From Hydractinia symbiolongicarpus (Eukaryota; Cnidaria; Hydrozoa; Anthoathecata; Hydractiniidae), in assembly GCF_029227915.1 (NCBI RefSeq), contig NC_079887.1, positions 7,440,001 to 7,504,000 of the forward strand: a DNA stretch of 64,000 nucleotides, given 5' to 3'. The position numbers and the translations under genes were made by a program. This document shows positions 21,681-30,910 of the stretch, one piece after another (position 1 is the stretch's first letter; each line of letters begins with the position of its first letter). Below the pieces are notes generated by a model. The model saw only the letters and a list, made by a program, of their open reading frames with translations. It was not told where the DNA came from and made no database searches.

Positions 21681-23592
21681 ATGGCTTGCAAGAGCTTGAG
21701 AGAGCGTGTGGAGTTAGTTTTTGAAAACGAAAATTTTGATGAGCTACCTCAAATTTACGCCGAATTAAATAAAAAGTTTAAATGTAATTCTGTTTTGCCA
21801 TCTACTGACGTGTTGCAAAAACAACTTACTTTTGGTTTTATCCAAAGAAATTGCCATGCAGAATACTACCTTCCTGCCTATGTGAAAGCAAAGAAGGATG
21901 GTTGCGCAATTACGTTGAAGTGAGTTGTTTATGTTTATCTTTTGTTGTTTCTATAATAGCTATGCGTTTTTGTTACTATGACCACTAACTATGCAGCTGA
22001 ATATTGTCTTAAAAAAGATTATGAATAATCTTTGTTGTTTTAAAATGTGCAAAGGTCATCTTAAATATGTCTTGCTTGTTCAGTTTCTTTTGTTGATGCA
22101 TTCTTAGTTTATTTATATATTGAGCAAGTTGAATTTCATAAACAAACCTTTAATAGGCAGCAGTTTGGCAAAATGTGTAGTTAAAGTTTTAGCTAGAATA
22201 GCTAGCAATACCTATTTTTATTACAGGTCTCAGGTCAATGGAAATTGCCTGTACAGTTCTATGGCGTTGTGTTTGTTTGGGAAAAATGTGATGGTTGACG
22301 ACTTACGAATTCTTGTGTCAGTGGAGCTAATGATGAATGCTAGCTTTTACTGTAAGCATCCTCTATTTTCTTCTATCCTTGCTCTTCCAGAAAGTCTCTT
22401 TAAATCTATGGAAGATATTCTCAATATGTCTGTCTGCAATTCTGCATTTAACACAGACAAAAAACAAGAAGACTTAGTTAAGGAGGTGGCCATTTTAAAT
22501 TTAGTAGATCGGAAATATTGTTCCTTTCTTGCTATGCTTGCTCTGTCATCTGTCACAAACAGGAATATATTTTCTTATTACCCAGATTATGGATGCAAAA
22601 AAGCTCAAATGTTGTTTAACCAATTAATAGAGCCTAGACAACCAAGCTCTGCTTTTGCTATTCACATTTTGTTTTGCTATGAGGGCTTACTTCCATCCAG
22701 AGAAAATTTTGCACCTAATCATTTCGTTCCAATTATTTTTAAGCAGATACGTAAACGCAAGTCAGGTTCAGCTGCGGACACAAAAGTTTTATCTCCTCCT
22801 GTGAAAAGGCAAACAAGGTTTTTTCCGGATGCACAGGCAACAGGGAAATTATCTCTTGTAAAACCTGTGATTAAAGATAAACAGTTTAATTTCTTTCCTA
22901 ATAAAGCTTCTTTTAACAATAAACTAACTGAAGATTATAAAGATAGTAACAATAATAGCACATCTGCTGAAGATTTTAATAACAATGACAAAGCTTTAAA
23001 TGATATTTCCTTTGCTACTGTTTTAAATTTTGAACATCAATATGACGTTGCCTCTTTCCTTTCTAAAGTTTCAGGTCTAGATGATAAAGGTGTACACAAG
23101 CTAATCACCAATGTTTTTGGGCCCGATAAATCTTTTATATTTCCTAAAAAAAGTGGGCGTTCCTTTCGGCATGAATGGCTAAAGACCTTTTCATGGCTTA
23201 AATATTCACCAACTTTGGATGGAGCATTTTGTTTGCCATGTATCCTTATTGGTCACAAGGTTGCTAACAAAACTTCTAAGTTACAGAAATTGCTTTCTCA
23301 ACCTTTTCGACATTGGCCAGCTGCCAAAAACTTTTTTAAACAACATGAAACATCAAAAAATGGTTTACATATTCAAACCAGCCTAACTTTTAGTGCATTT
23401 GTAAAGAATTTTTTAGGACAAACTCAACCAATCAGTGTAATCATAGATTCCAACTACAAAAAACAGGTTGCTGAAAATCGAAAGTTCTTAACACCAATTG
23501 TTGACACCATAATTTTATGTGGTCGTGTTTGTATTCCTCTTCGTGGCCACAGGGATGATAGTAAATATCATCCTGAATTACCTTCTTTTTAG
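21681..23592 (+). pseudogene. hAT protein with N-terminal OTU protease and TTF zinc finger, truncated transposase
   Basis: Exon 1 21681-21919 (donor GTGAGT), exon 2 22227-23592 (acceptor ATTACAG). They join in frame at a Lys codon to give 534 residues. Residues 81-250 form an OTU-type cysteine protease fold: VNGNCLYSSM (C87) and FAPNHFVPIIF (H245). The usual Asp of DGNC is Asn here. Residues 380-480 match the TTF zinc finger that precedes the RNase-H-like core in ZMYM1-like hAT transposases (RSFRHEWLKTFSWLKYSPTL, FCLPC). The frame then enters the hAT core (GRVCIPLRGHRDDSK) and stops at PELPSF, so most of the catalytic domain and the dimerisation region are missing. OTU enzymes remove ubiquitin; its role in a transposon is unknown. 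Confidence 0.75.
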
Positions 23593-23643
23593 TTTTTTTC
23601 ATTTACCTTCTTACAGTAGTTATATACAGTACATTTGTTTTTG

Positions 23644-23816
23644 CGATGATGTGACAAAACAGCAAGCTGCAATGATAATACTTAACCCTCTGCAAATTTT
23701 ACAATCATCATACGATGATGTAACAAAACAGCAAGCTGTAATGATAATACTCAACCCTCTGAAAATTTTACAATCATCATACGATGATGTGACAAAACAG
23801 CTAGCTGCAATGATAA
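23644..23816. repeat. 2.5 copies of a 69-bp tandem repeat
   Basis: Units start CGATGATGTGACAAAACAGC at 23644, 23713 and 23782. They lie after the hAT gene stop. The period is a multiple of three, so an ORF runs through on both strands, but there is no sign of selection. Confidence 0.9.
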
Positions 23817-24224
23817 TTAATTCCTGTGCGTGCAGTTGACAGAGCCATTTCTTTACTTCCACTTTAACAATAACTTCTTTCTATAAATAAATTTTCCTTA
23901 TTCCGGGCTCGGCCTGACTCCAGCCGACAGTACCTGGTTTCCGGAGCGGCATTATGACTGTCCATGTCGGGCTTAACGAACTATATTTTCAATCTATTTT
24001 TCGTTTGTCCTAGGCATGCTGACGAGCCCTGACATTGGGCGAAACAGTCTAAAAATGATTTATGCTAACGAAATACATTTAAGTTGTCATTCTTTTTCTA
24101 TATGAAGTGTTTATGCGGAGCTGCGGCGTTTATGAGAATGTTTCGTTTCTGTTATCAAGGTCTAAAACGTCTGCATACGAGGTTGTTTTTTGTCCCCGTT
24201 TAAGCCTATTTCAGGGTTCGCAAA

Positions 24225-24354
24225 GCCCGTTTTAGCGAAAGCTTCAAGGGCTCCGCCCCAGACCCCGCTTGGGGGGCTTACAGCGCCCCCCAAGACCCCC
24301 AGATGTATATTCAAATTTTCTTAGTAGGTCATGATGCGCAGCATCATGACCTAC
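24225..24354. promoter_or_regulatory. hAT 3' subterminal GC hairpin and 31-bp palindrome
   Basis: 24240-24302 holds GGGCTCCGCCCCAGACCCC and a CTTGGGGGGC...GCGCCCCCCAAG hairpin, a layout typical just inside hAT 3' ends. 24324-24354 is a perfect palindrome with 14-bp arms (GTAGGTCATGATGC) around GCA. The terminal repeat begins 12 bp further on. Confidence 0.7.
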
Positions 24355-27204
24355 AAATAAAATTTGCTAGATCCGCCCCTGTTGTGTTTGTGAAGAAAGC
24401 GAAAAGTCTACTTCCATTTCAGGCATTTCTGGCAGTGGTGACATCAGAGATGTAGTACTAGAACATGGTGATAGTGGTGGTGAAATAAATGTGTTACTTT
24501 GCTGTAATGGTGGCTTTCCTGGTGAAACAAAATTTAAGGTACGCTGTTTTTTTGGTGCGACGGGTGTTCTTGCTTTTGCTAGGCTTCTTTTTTTGGCTGA
24601 CTCGAATCTTTCTATTTTCTTCTTGTTTTTTTCTGAATCATTTTGTGTATACACAAATATAGTTGGTATGTAGTCAGGATGTGCAGGATCTTTTACTGGT
24701 TTCCCTAATAAAGAAAAACAAATACTGTACCTAGCTAGCTAGCTAAACAATGCCAGCCTAAAAGAGTTACTAATCTCTTATAATATAGCACAGAGCATGG
24801 TCTATTTTACAATGAAGAGAGCTTTCTTATTAATAAAATTTTATAAATAACACTTACCAGTTGTAAAATGTTTCCCACAGAGATAAACATTTTTTCCAGT
24901 TGGGTTCCAGTCAGCAGTACCATCTTTGTTTTTCCTTTTACATGCACTTATCCACATTTTTCTTCGTTCTGGGTTGTTATTCGGAAATCTGTAGAATCCA
25001 GGTTTATTTTCCATTAAATTATGGTTTGAACAACCAAAAGCAGCACAACTATTTGGCATTTTAAAAACTTCTATGTGTTCACTCCAGCTTCGCTAGGTTA
25101 AAATGACTGCTCCAGGAGAGTTTGTTTTCACTGCAGTAAATTGCGCATGCGCAGAAAATTACCGTCAGTGATTAACCCGGATCCGAGAATACCTAGCAAG
25201 TCTCCAGTTTATATTTAAGTGACCAGCTATTAGCTGCTGTAGCTACCTTATGTTAGCTTCAGTTTTATGTTGCTTTTTACATGTAAGCTAATCTTAGTGG
25301 TCTTTGCTAAGAATGTGACTGTAACTTATTTTAATTGACATTTTAAGCTTAAATTAACAAGCCACAACAACTTTTAAAAAAGTATTACATAATATTTAAG
25401 AAGAGTTTAAGGACTGTTTTTAAGCAAATAATGTATTTTTCACAATTTGTGTATGCAAATAATGTATTTTTCACATTTTGTGTAACTAAACTTATATACA
25501 TCGGTTACATGCAATATGACGAAACGATTTTTATTTAACATGTAGTAATTCTGGTACCTTAAGTGTAGTGATTTTTGTTGTTCTAGATGTTCTGACTAAA
25601 ATGTTTTTGTTTATGGCATTTTGTCTCAATTCAGAAAAGTTTCAACTTTTTTGAGGGAGTACCACACCGAAAAAACTTGTGTTTTTTTTATATTTTGTAT
25701 AAATTCTTACCGAGCAGGACTCTGTACAACATACCGAAATGACTGATCCCTCTCTATTTATAAATTTGATGCGTTCCAAATCACAGTTTTTTGAAATTTT
25801 GGGTAATATTTAATGAGTACAAGATGCAAATACTGATTTTTGTTGAATCAGAAGTATTTCCTACAACCATTCTTTTTTTACACTTTTGTGGAGAAAAAGT
25901 GTATGCAATATCATCAGAATAACTGATTTTGTTGCAAACTGTTTTTCTTTTTCACATTTTGGATTGAAATATTGTTATAAAGGGCATATATCAATAGACA
26001 TATATATACCAAAATAATTAAATTCTGCAAACTTTGATTTTGTCGTTCACCTCTCATCTTTTATATTTTGATTAAACTTTTGAGGAAAACCATAGGAATT
26101 ATTTAGAATTTGTATTTTGTGTTGCAAATTTAGTGCAAAAATTTAACTGTTGTGAGGGAGGACCATATGCAATTATATATACTAAAAACAATAATTTGAT
26201 ATTCTACAAGTTGTATTTTTGTATGCACTTAAATGACTGCTTTTTCTGAGTTGAATTTAATGGGTTTCATATCAATTTTGTGGAAGATTTTATGGCTAAA
26301 GACAATATAGAACATGCCAATTGAACTGATTTTTGTTTATATTTTGATTTGCTCCTCATAAACCTTTGTGTTCTACATTTATTGTAAACTTTTGTGAGGA
26401 AGGACCATATATATATACAATGTTTTCAAAATAATGATTTTTGTTGATTTGAAATTTACTCCTTGCTCATTGCTTTTTCGACATTTCAGGTTAAAATGTT
26501 TGGTAAAGTCAGTACGGATCATTAGACAAAAAATTGTTTTGTTAACCGGTTAATATTTACATTTTGTGCATATTTTTGCGGGAGAGGATGGTATGCAACC
26601 GAATAAATGATTTTTCAAAGTTTAACTTTTCGTTTTTAGGTGTTTTGTGTTTGTTTAAGTTTGGCTTTTTGATATTGTTCAGGTTGTATTGTTGTATAAG
26701 CATTTAGGGAAAAGACAATGTTTAAAATGCGTAAAGAACTTATTTCATAGATCTGTGCTTACTGTTGCAAGCTTTTCTTTTTGACACTTCAGATTAAAAT
26801 ATTGAAGGTTTTCAACATAATCACATAATAAGATGTATACATATTTTAGATGTGTTTTTCTGACATTATTATTATTGTTGTCGTAACTGTCTGGGTTGTG
26901 ACTGTCAATGTTGTGACTTTCTACTAACTAGATTTTACACCTTGCACGCCGTTGTTTTTCATATTTTGTCTGAAGTTTTGTTGGGAGGATTTCATGCGAT
27001 TTGACATTTGATATTTTGTGTTAGATTTTAAGAACTTTTTTGTTAAATTATGACTTATATACTTTCTTTTTATGCATTTTTAGATTATTTTTTTTAGTAA
27101 AAGGCATATTCAATATACTGAAATATTTGCTGATGTCATCAAAATTCAAATGACAAAACTTTTCAATTGTTTTTCTGCCTAAGTGGATTTTTCCACTAGT
27201 CTAG

Positions 27205-27929
27205 TCTATATAATAATACGGAGCTTCTGTCTGTGACTTTTGCGAAGTGGATAAAATTTCTTTGATAAAGTCTATAAAACATCGCCTATAAATTTGTTCT
27301 GTAAATTAGCAAACTTTGACGTTAAAGCAATATTGACGTCAAAGGAAAGTATATTAAAATTAGTGAAGCCAATGCATTGCACTTTTAAAATTTAGGCTTA
27401 ATAACTTGGAAACGGGTGGAAATAACTGACGTCATCTCCTGCGTGGGTAACTAGGGACTACCTGGGACCAAGTTGGGTAAGTTTTCCAAACCTGGGTCAC
27501 CAAATCCGTTTCGGAATGGACGGGTAAATGACGTCATAAAAAAACCTGTAAACCCTAATATCTCTGCATCCGTTTGTCTCAAGTACACGATCCTATACAT
27601 TTTCTTGATCAGCATTTCAAGATCTATACGATGAAGGCAATAGGTACACAAATTTCTTAAAAATAAATTTTTGGGTTTGACAGGCCATTGCTGACGTCAA
27701 CAAAATTTTTAACACCTTATATCTCCTTAGGCTTTTGTCGAATACATATGATCCTATACATTATTGTGATCAGCGTTTTAACCTTTACACGTTATAGGCA
27801 ACGAATAAACTAAACTTGGCCAATTTTTTTTTGTACTTGCACTGTTGACGTCAGCAAAAAATCTAAAACAACCTATTTTTCCATTGTCCTTCTGCCTAAG
27901 TGGATTTCTCCACGGGCTTTATCGACTAG
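27205..27929 (+). mobile_element. Helitron-like element A (725 bp), non-autonomous
   Basis: Starts TCTATATAATAATACG directly at the CTAG of the preceding element and ends CTAAGTGGATTTCTCCACGG, then GCTTTATCGACTAG, followed by T. The 3' stem is GTGGA/TCCAC. The interior has recurrent TGACGTCA-type words and the blocks GGTAACTAGGGACTACCTGG and TCTCTGCATCCGTTTGTC. Short ORFs inside are not genes. Confidence 0.75.
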
Positions 27930-28663
27930 TCTCTTATAATAATACAGAGACTGTGTCTGTTTGTAACAGGCAAAGTGGATATGCTTATTTTTCTTTGATG
28001 TAGCCGATAAAGTTACGTCTCAAATGGTAAATTTTCTGACGTTACGGCGCGACGTCAATAACACTACTTTAACGTCAATATCTTATACTAAATTAATGAA
28101 ACCATTACAGTGCACCTAAAACTTTGAGGCCAAATAACTTAGAAACGAGGTGGTGACGTCAATGATTTTTCACCGCGTTGGTAACTAGGGACCACCTGGG
28201 ACCAATTTGGGTAAGTTTCCCAAACCTGGGTCCTGAATTCGTTTCGGAATGGGCGGTTGATGACGTCATAACCTTTAAACCCTAGTATCTCTGCATCCGT
28301 TTGTCAAAAATACATGACCCTATACATTTTCTTGATCAGCGTTTCAAGATCTATAACATGAAGGCAACGGGTATACAAATTTCTTAAAATATTTTATTTG
28401 CATATTTGTTCGTTTCTGCTGACGTCAGCAAAAATTTTAAACCCTTATATCTCCTTAGGCGTTTGTTCAAAACAAATGATTCTATACATTATTTTAATCA
28501 GGTATTCAAGCTCTACACAATAGAAGCAACAAGTAAACAAGTTTTAAAGAGAAAATATTTAGTCTCTTGACAGGTCCTTGCTGACGTTAACACAATTTAA
28601 ATAACGATTATTTTTTACTGTTATCCTGTCGAAGTTGATTTTTCTACGGGTTTTATCGACTAA
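27930..28663 (+). mobile_element. Helitron-like element B (734 bp), head to tail with A
   Basis: Starts TCTCTTATAATAATACAG right after the CTAG of element A and ends CGACTAA followed by T (a CTRR ending). It shares most of its length with A: the GTAACAGGCAAAGTGGATAT block, TGACGTCA words, GGACCACCTGGGACC and a CTTGATCAGCGTTTCAAGAT stretch. No host bases lie between A and B. Confidence 0.75.
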
Positions 28664-28774
28664 TTAAAAATATAGCTAAAGTAACGAGCAACACAATACT
28701 ATGTCATAAATTCTGGTTTTCTTAAAAATTGAACAAACACAGACATAAATTGACAAATAAATTTGATAAATAGG

Positions 28775-28830
28775 GAGTAGTAGCACAGTTGGTAGAGCGT
28801 TCGACTTATGTCCAAGTGGTTTTGATACAC
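28775..28830 (+). repeat. tRNA-like SINE head fragment
   Basis: AGTAGCACAGTTGGTAGAGCG TTCG resembles a Pol III A box in a tRNA-type SINE. No good B box follows, so only a short piece remains. Confidence 0.4.
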
Positions 28831-28911
28831 ACATAAAGATGTTTTCCAGTTGGGGAAGAATTCTAAAAAACGGTTTGTGTAGCTCCAACTTCTTGTGTTG
28901 GCTTTGTTTTT

Positions 28912-29478
28912 AGGCGTTAAGCAAATGTCTATGATGTCCTGAATTGGAAATATGGTTACCAAAAAAAGAAGGTGATGAAGGTGATGCAGTGTAGTGTGAA
29001 ATGGGTATCGACGATGAAGGATACACTTTCACATCAAGTCAACTATTTACTGAACTGACTACAAGAGATTAAGACGTTTGGTTAGTATGCCTGGGCCTAT
29101 ATATCAACAAAGTTAATTCAGGAGTGGAGCATTTAAACACCTATTTGGGAAAGTATTTTTACTTATATGTTATTCATCCCCAAATGGTCACTAACCTAAT
29201 CGCAGAATTCAAATCCAACAACACACTAGTCAGATTCAAAAACACTGATATTAATACGCACGAGTACTTCGCGTTTTTCTTTAATTCAGGCTAGTATATG
29301 GAACAAAAAGGTATGTCTCTAAAATTGAGAGATAGTGCGCAACGACCATAACCCATAAGCAAAATGCCATTGAATTACTTTCTTGTCACTGCATGCACTT
29401 TAGTGGTCGTGGTACCTTTAAATCCAGTGACAGATGGATGACATCAAAATAACGAGCTCTTGGAACTGCAATTGGTAA
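28912..29478 (+). pseudogene. Dead paralogue of the secreted fibrinogen-like gene
   Basis: After an acceptor-like TTTTTAG the sequence gives CEMGIDDEGYTFTSSQLFTE (compare CEMGINGGGYTFISNTLLAK in the live gene), then a stop. Later pieces match EYFAFFFN, RMPLNYFL (as KMPLNYFL) and SSDRWMTSK with frameshifts between them. It follows the order of exon 2 of the live gene at 40048-40752, but the middle is worn and several stops are present. There is no matching first exon nearby. Confidence 0.8.
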
Positions 29479-29479
29479 C

Positions 29480-30280
29480 ACTTTCTGCTGGAATTTATAA
29501 ACAAATACATAGTTGTGAAAAGACATCTTAATAATAATATGTGTTATTTGTAAAGAGTACCGAAAACGATAAAAATGTATCAGATTTCAGGTATTACAGA
29601 GCTACAAAGCCTGGCATAAATTAGTAAAAAGAGGGCGTATATTTCAAAAATCGTTGAGCAGCTGAGAACGCCGTTCTTATCTAAGAAAAAATGCATTCCA
29701 AACATGTTAATAGTCACAGCAGACTACTTAGAGATCAAGCTTATTTGGTTAGATCTTAAATTTCAATTTTCAAATTTTCAATTTTTCAAATTTCAAACAA
29801 TATTTCAATCAAATTTCAATTCAAAAATTTCTATTTTTTTGCTGACGTCAACCCCATACTCAATTCTTCAGACCTTTACAGACCGCGGAACAGGTTGTCC
29901 CAAAAATCACAGACATTGTCGAATGTGCAGCTAGCACATCTTCCATGTTGTTTACTTGATCAACACCCCTACCATAGTAAAACCTTGGTAGTCCACCGGC
30001 TGAGAAGTATTGGAGTGGGTATTTCGACAGATTTACCAAAAAAAAGATCGTTTCTACAAATATTATTTCCAGGGTTGTAGAAAGAATTTTACAAGGAATA
30101 TAATTGGTCATAACCCTGCATTTTCTACAAAATTATAAATGCGAATAGAGGCAGACCATATTGCATAGCCAGTTTTGAGGGCTTCTTGTGCATGTATACT
30201 GTGTGTCACTGATAAAGCGGAACTTTTCACAGCGACAAAGCCTTAAATCCAAGTAAGCCGTGGTGCACATCTAGGTGGAC
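29480..30280. other. No gene seen
   Basis: Contains an A/T-rich TTTCAA-repeat patch (29757-29830) and nothing else recognised. Short frames here have no family features. Confidence 0.5.
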
Positions 30281-30282
30281 AA

Positions 30283-30352
30283 CCTCGTTCCCAGGGCATT
30301 TTGCCTTGTTGATAAAGCTTTTAGCGGCGAAAAGGCCCTGGAACAGGCTGGC
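30283..30352. mobile_element. MITE, CCTCGTTCCCAGGGC family
   Basis: Left CCTCGTTCCCAGGGCATTTTG and right GGCCCTGGAACAGGCTGG form imperfect inverted ends around a 30-bp centre containing GGCGAAAA. Related to 144-262 and 6470-6585. Confidence 0.6.
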
Positions 30353-30910
30353 CAAAATATAATTTATGCATAGTTGTCTCTCGCGGCAGTAACAACAAAC
30401 ATGGCAGCTGCGCTGTTGGTCTCCAGCTTTAAAAAGTGTACTCAACATTGAAAAGATTGTGGATTGTGATATTATTTATATATATAGCTACTTATTATTA
30501 TTATTATATGTAACATCAGACACCAGGAATAGATAGAATTTTAAGTATTTAGTTGCATTTAAAATACAGGCAAATGTTTACTAATTTGTTGTAGCAGACC
30601 AGACATAAAGATGCAAATGTCACTAGCTTTACTGATTTGTTGACGTTGTAGCAGATTAGACATAAAGGTAGCTAGCTACCTTTTCGCTAAAGTAATGCAA
30701 TAAGTAATAAGCCTTTTTTCCCCTTCTGTATATGAAACAGCCTACTATGTTTAAACTACTTTATGTTGGGTGTACAAAGGAATACAGTAACTATATTGTT
30801 TTTTTGTTTTAGTTTAGCTAGCTACATATTGCTAAGTTAGTAGTGATAACAGTGCAAATGTTTCAAGTCAGTTTTGGAGTTACTTTTATCAATGTCATCT
30901 TCACATTGTA

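Larger units (their letters stand above)
20949..24381 (+). mobile_element. hAT transposon with OTU-TTF gene, 5-bp target duplication TTGTG
   Basis: Ends are CAGGCGCGGATTTAG (left) and CTAGATCCGCCCCTG (right, inverse of CAGGGGCGGATCTAG), a classic hAT-type terminus. TTGTG flanks both sides (20944-20948 and 24382-24386). The interrupted THAP frame becomes open again when the element and one TTGTG are removed, which proves both borders. 3433 bp long, with subterminal repeats at the left, a GC-rich hairpin region at the right and one two-exon gene. A 5-bp duplication is shorter than the usual 8 bp of hATs and fits the hAT5-type group. Confidence 0.88.
20623..25059 (-). pseudogene. THAP-domain transposase of the ISL2EU-like element, interrupted by a hAT insertion
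   Basis: Exon 1 is 25059-24858: a complete THAP finger (MPNSCAAFGCSNHNL..., FYRFP, W, CGKHF; C2CH ligands visible), donor GTAAGT. Exon 2 starts at 24704 after TTATTAG and joins in frame to give GKPVKDPAHPDYIPTIFVYT, then a basic linker. At 24382 the frame is cut by the hAT element. Removing the element and one TTGTG copy lets the frame run on at 20948 through a coiled segment to KFKYYTGINKDQFDTVFDMV and MPFKDQFVLHL, the helix-turn-helix region that precedes the DDE domain in this group. The DDE catalytic domain is deleted (stop at 20623). THAP domains bind the element's own ends. Doubly disabled, by deletion and by insertion. Confidence 0.8.
19307..25191. mobile_element. ISL2EU-like DNA transposon (SWIM + THAP genes), internally deleted
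   Basis: Imperfect terminal inverted repeats run from TATTCTCGGATCCGGG (19307-19322) to its inverse (25176-25191), extending inward through GCGCATGCGC and ACTGCAGTGAAAACAAAC on both sides (about 85 bp). Two genes converge from the ends: SWIM-type on + and THAP-type on -. The ISL2EU group is known for a THAP/DDE transposase and a YqaJ-nuclease protein; here the YqaJ and DDE domains are both missing at the centre. Flanks are TA on each side. The homologous empty site (62,900, reversed) reads CTTTATACC, so insertion was at TA/TATA. A hAT element (20949-24381) lies inside it. Confidence 0.72.
18876..27204 (+). mobile_element. Helitron-like element, host of the nested insertions
   Basis: The 5' end is TCTATATAATAATACG after a flanking A, then the shared GTGTCTGTAACAGGCAAAGT and GGATATGTTCATTTTCCTTT blocks. 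The 3' end is a stem AGTGGATTTTTCCACT followed by AGTCTAG and then T, the CTAG-T ending with a preceding hairpin expected of Helitrons. Removing the 5885-bp insertion at 19307-25191 leaves 2444 bp, close to the 2552 bp of the inverted homologue at 60917-63468. The interior (25.2-27.1 kb) is made of loosely repeated AT-rich units with motifs such as TTTTGTGAGGAAGGACCAT. No Rep/helicase gene is present, so it is non-autonomous. Confidence 0.72.

Noticed and set aside
23519-23862. ORFs on both strands over the 69-bp repeat
   Set aside because: Period divisible by three keeps frames open; no family features.
27451-27651. Minus-strand ORF (and its relative at 57129-57347)
   Set aside because: Both are inside the Helitron-like interior and reflect shared repeat sequence, not a conserved protein with coding-type changes.
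29704-29934. ORF over TTTCAA-rich sequence
   Set aside because: Low-complexity composition only.
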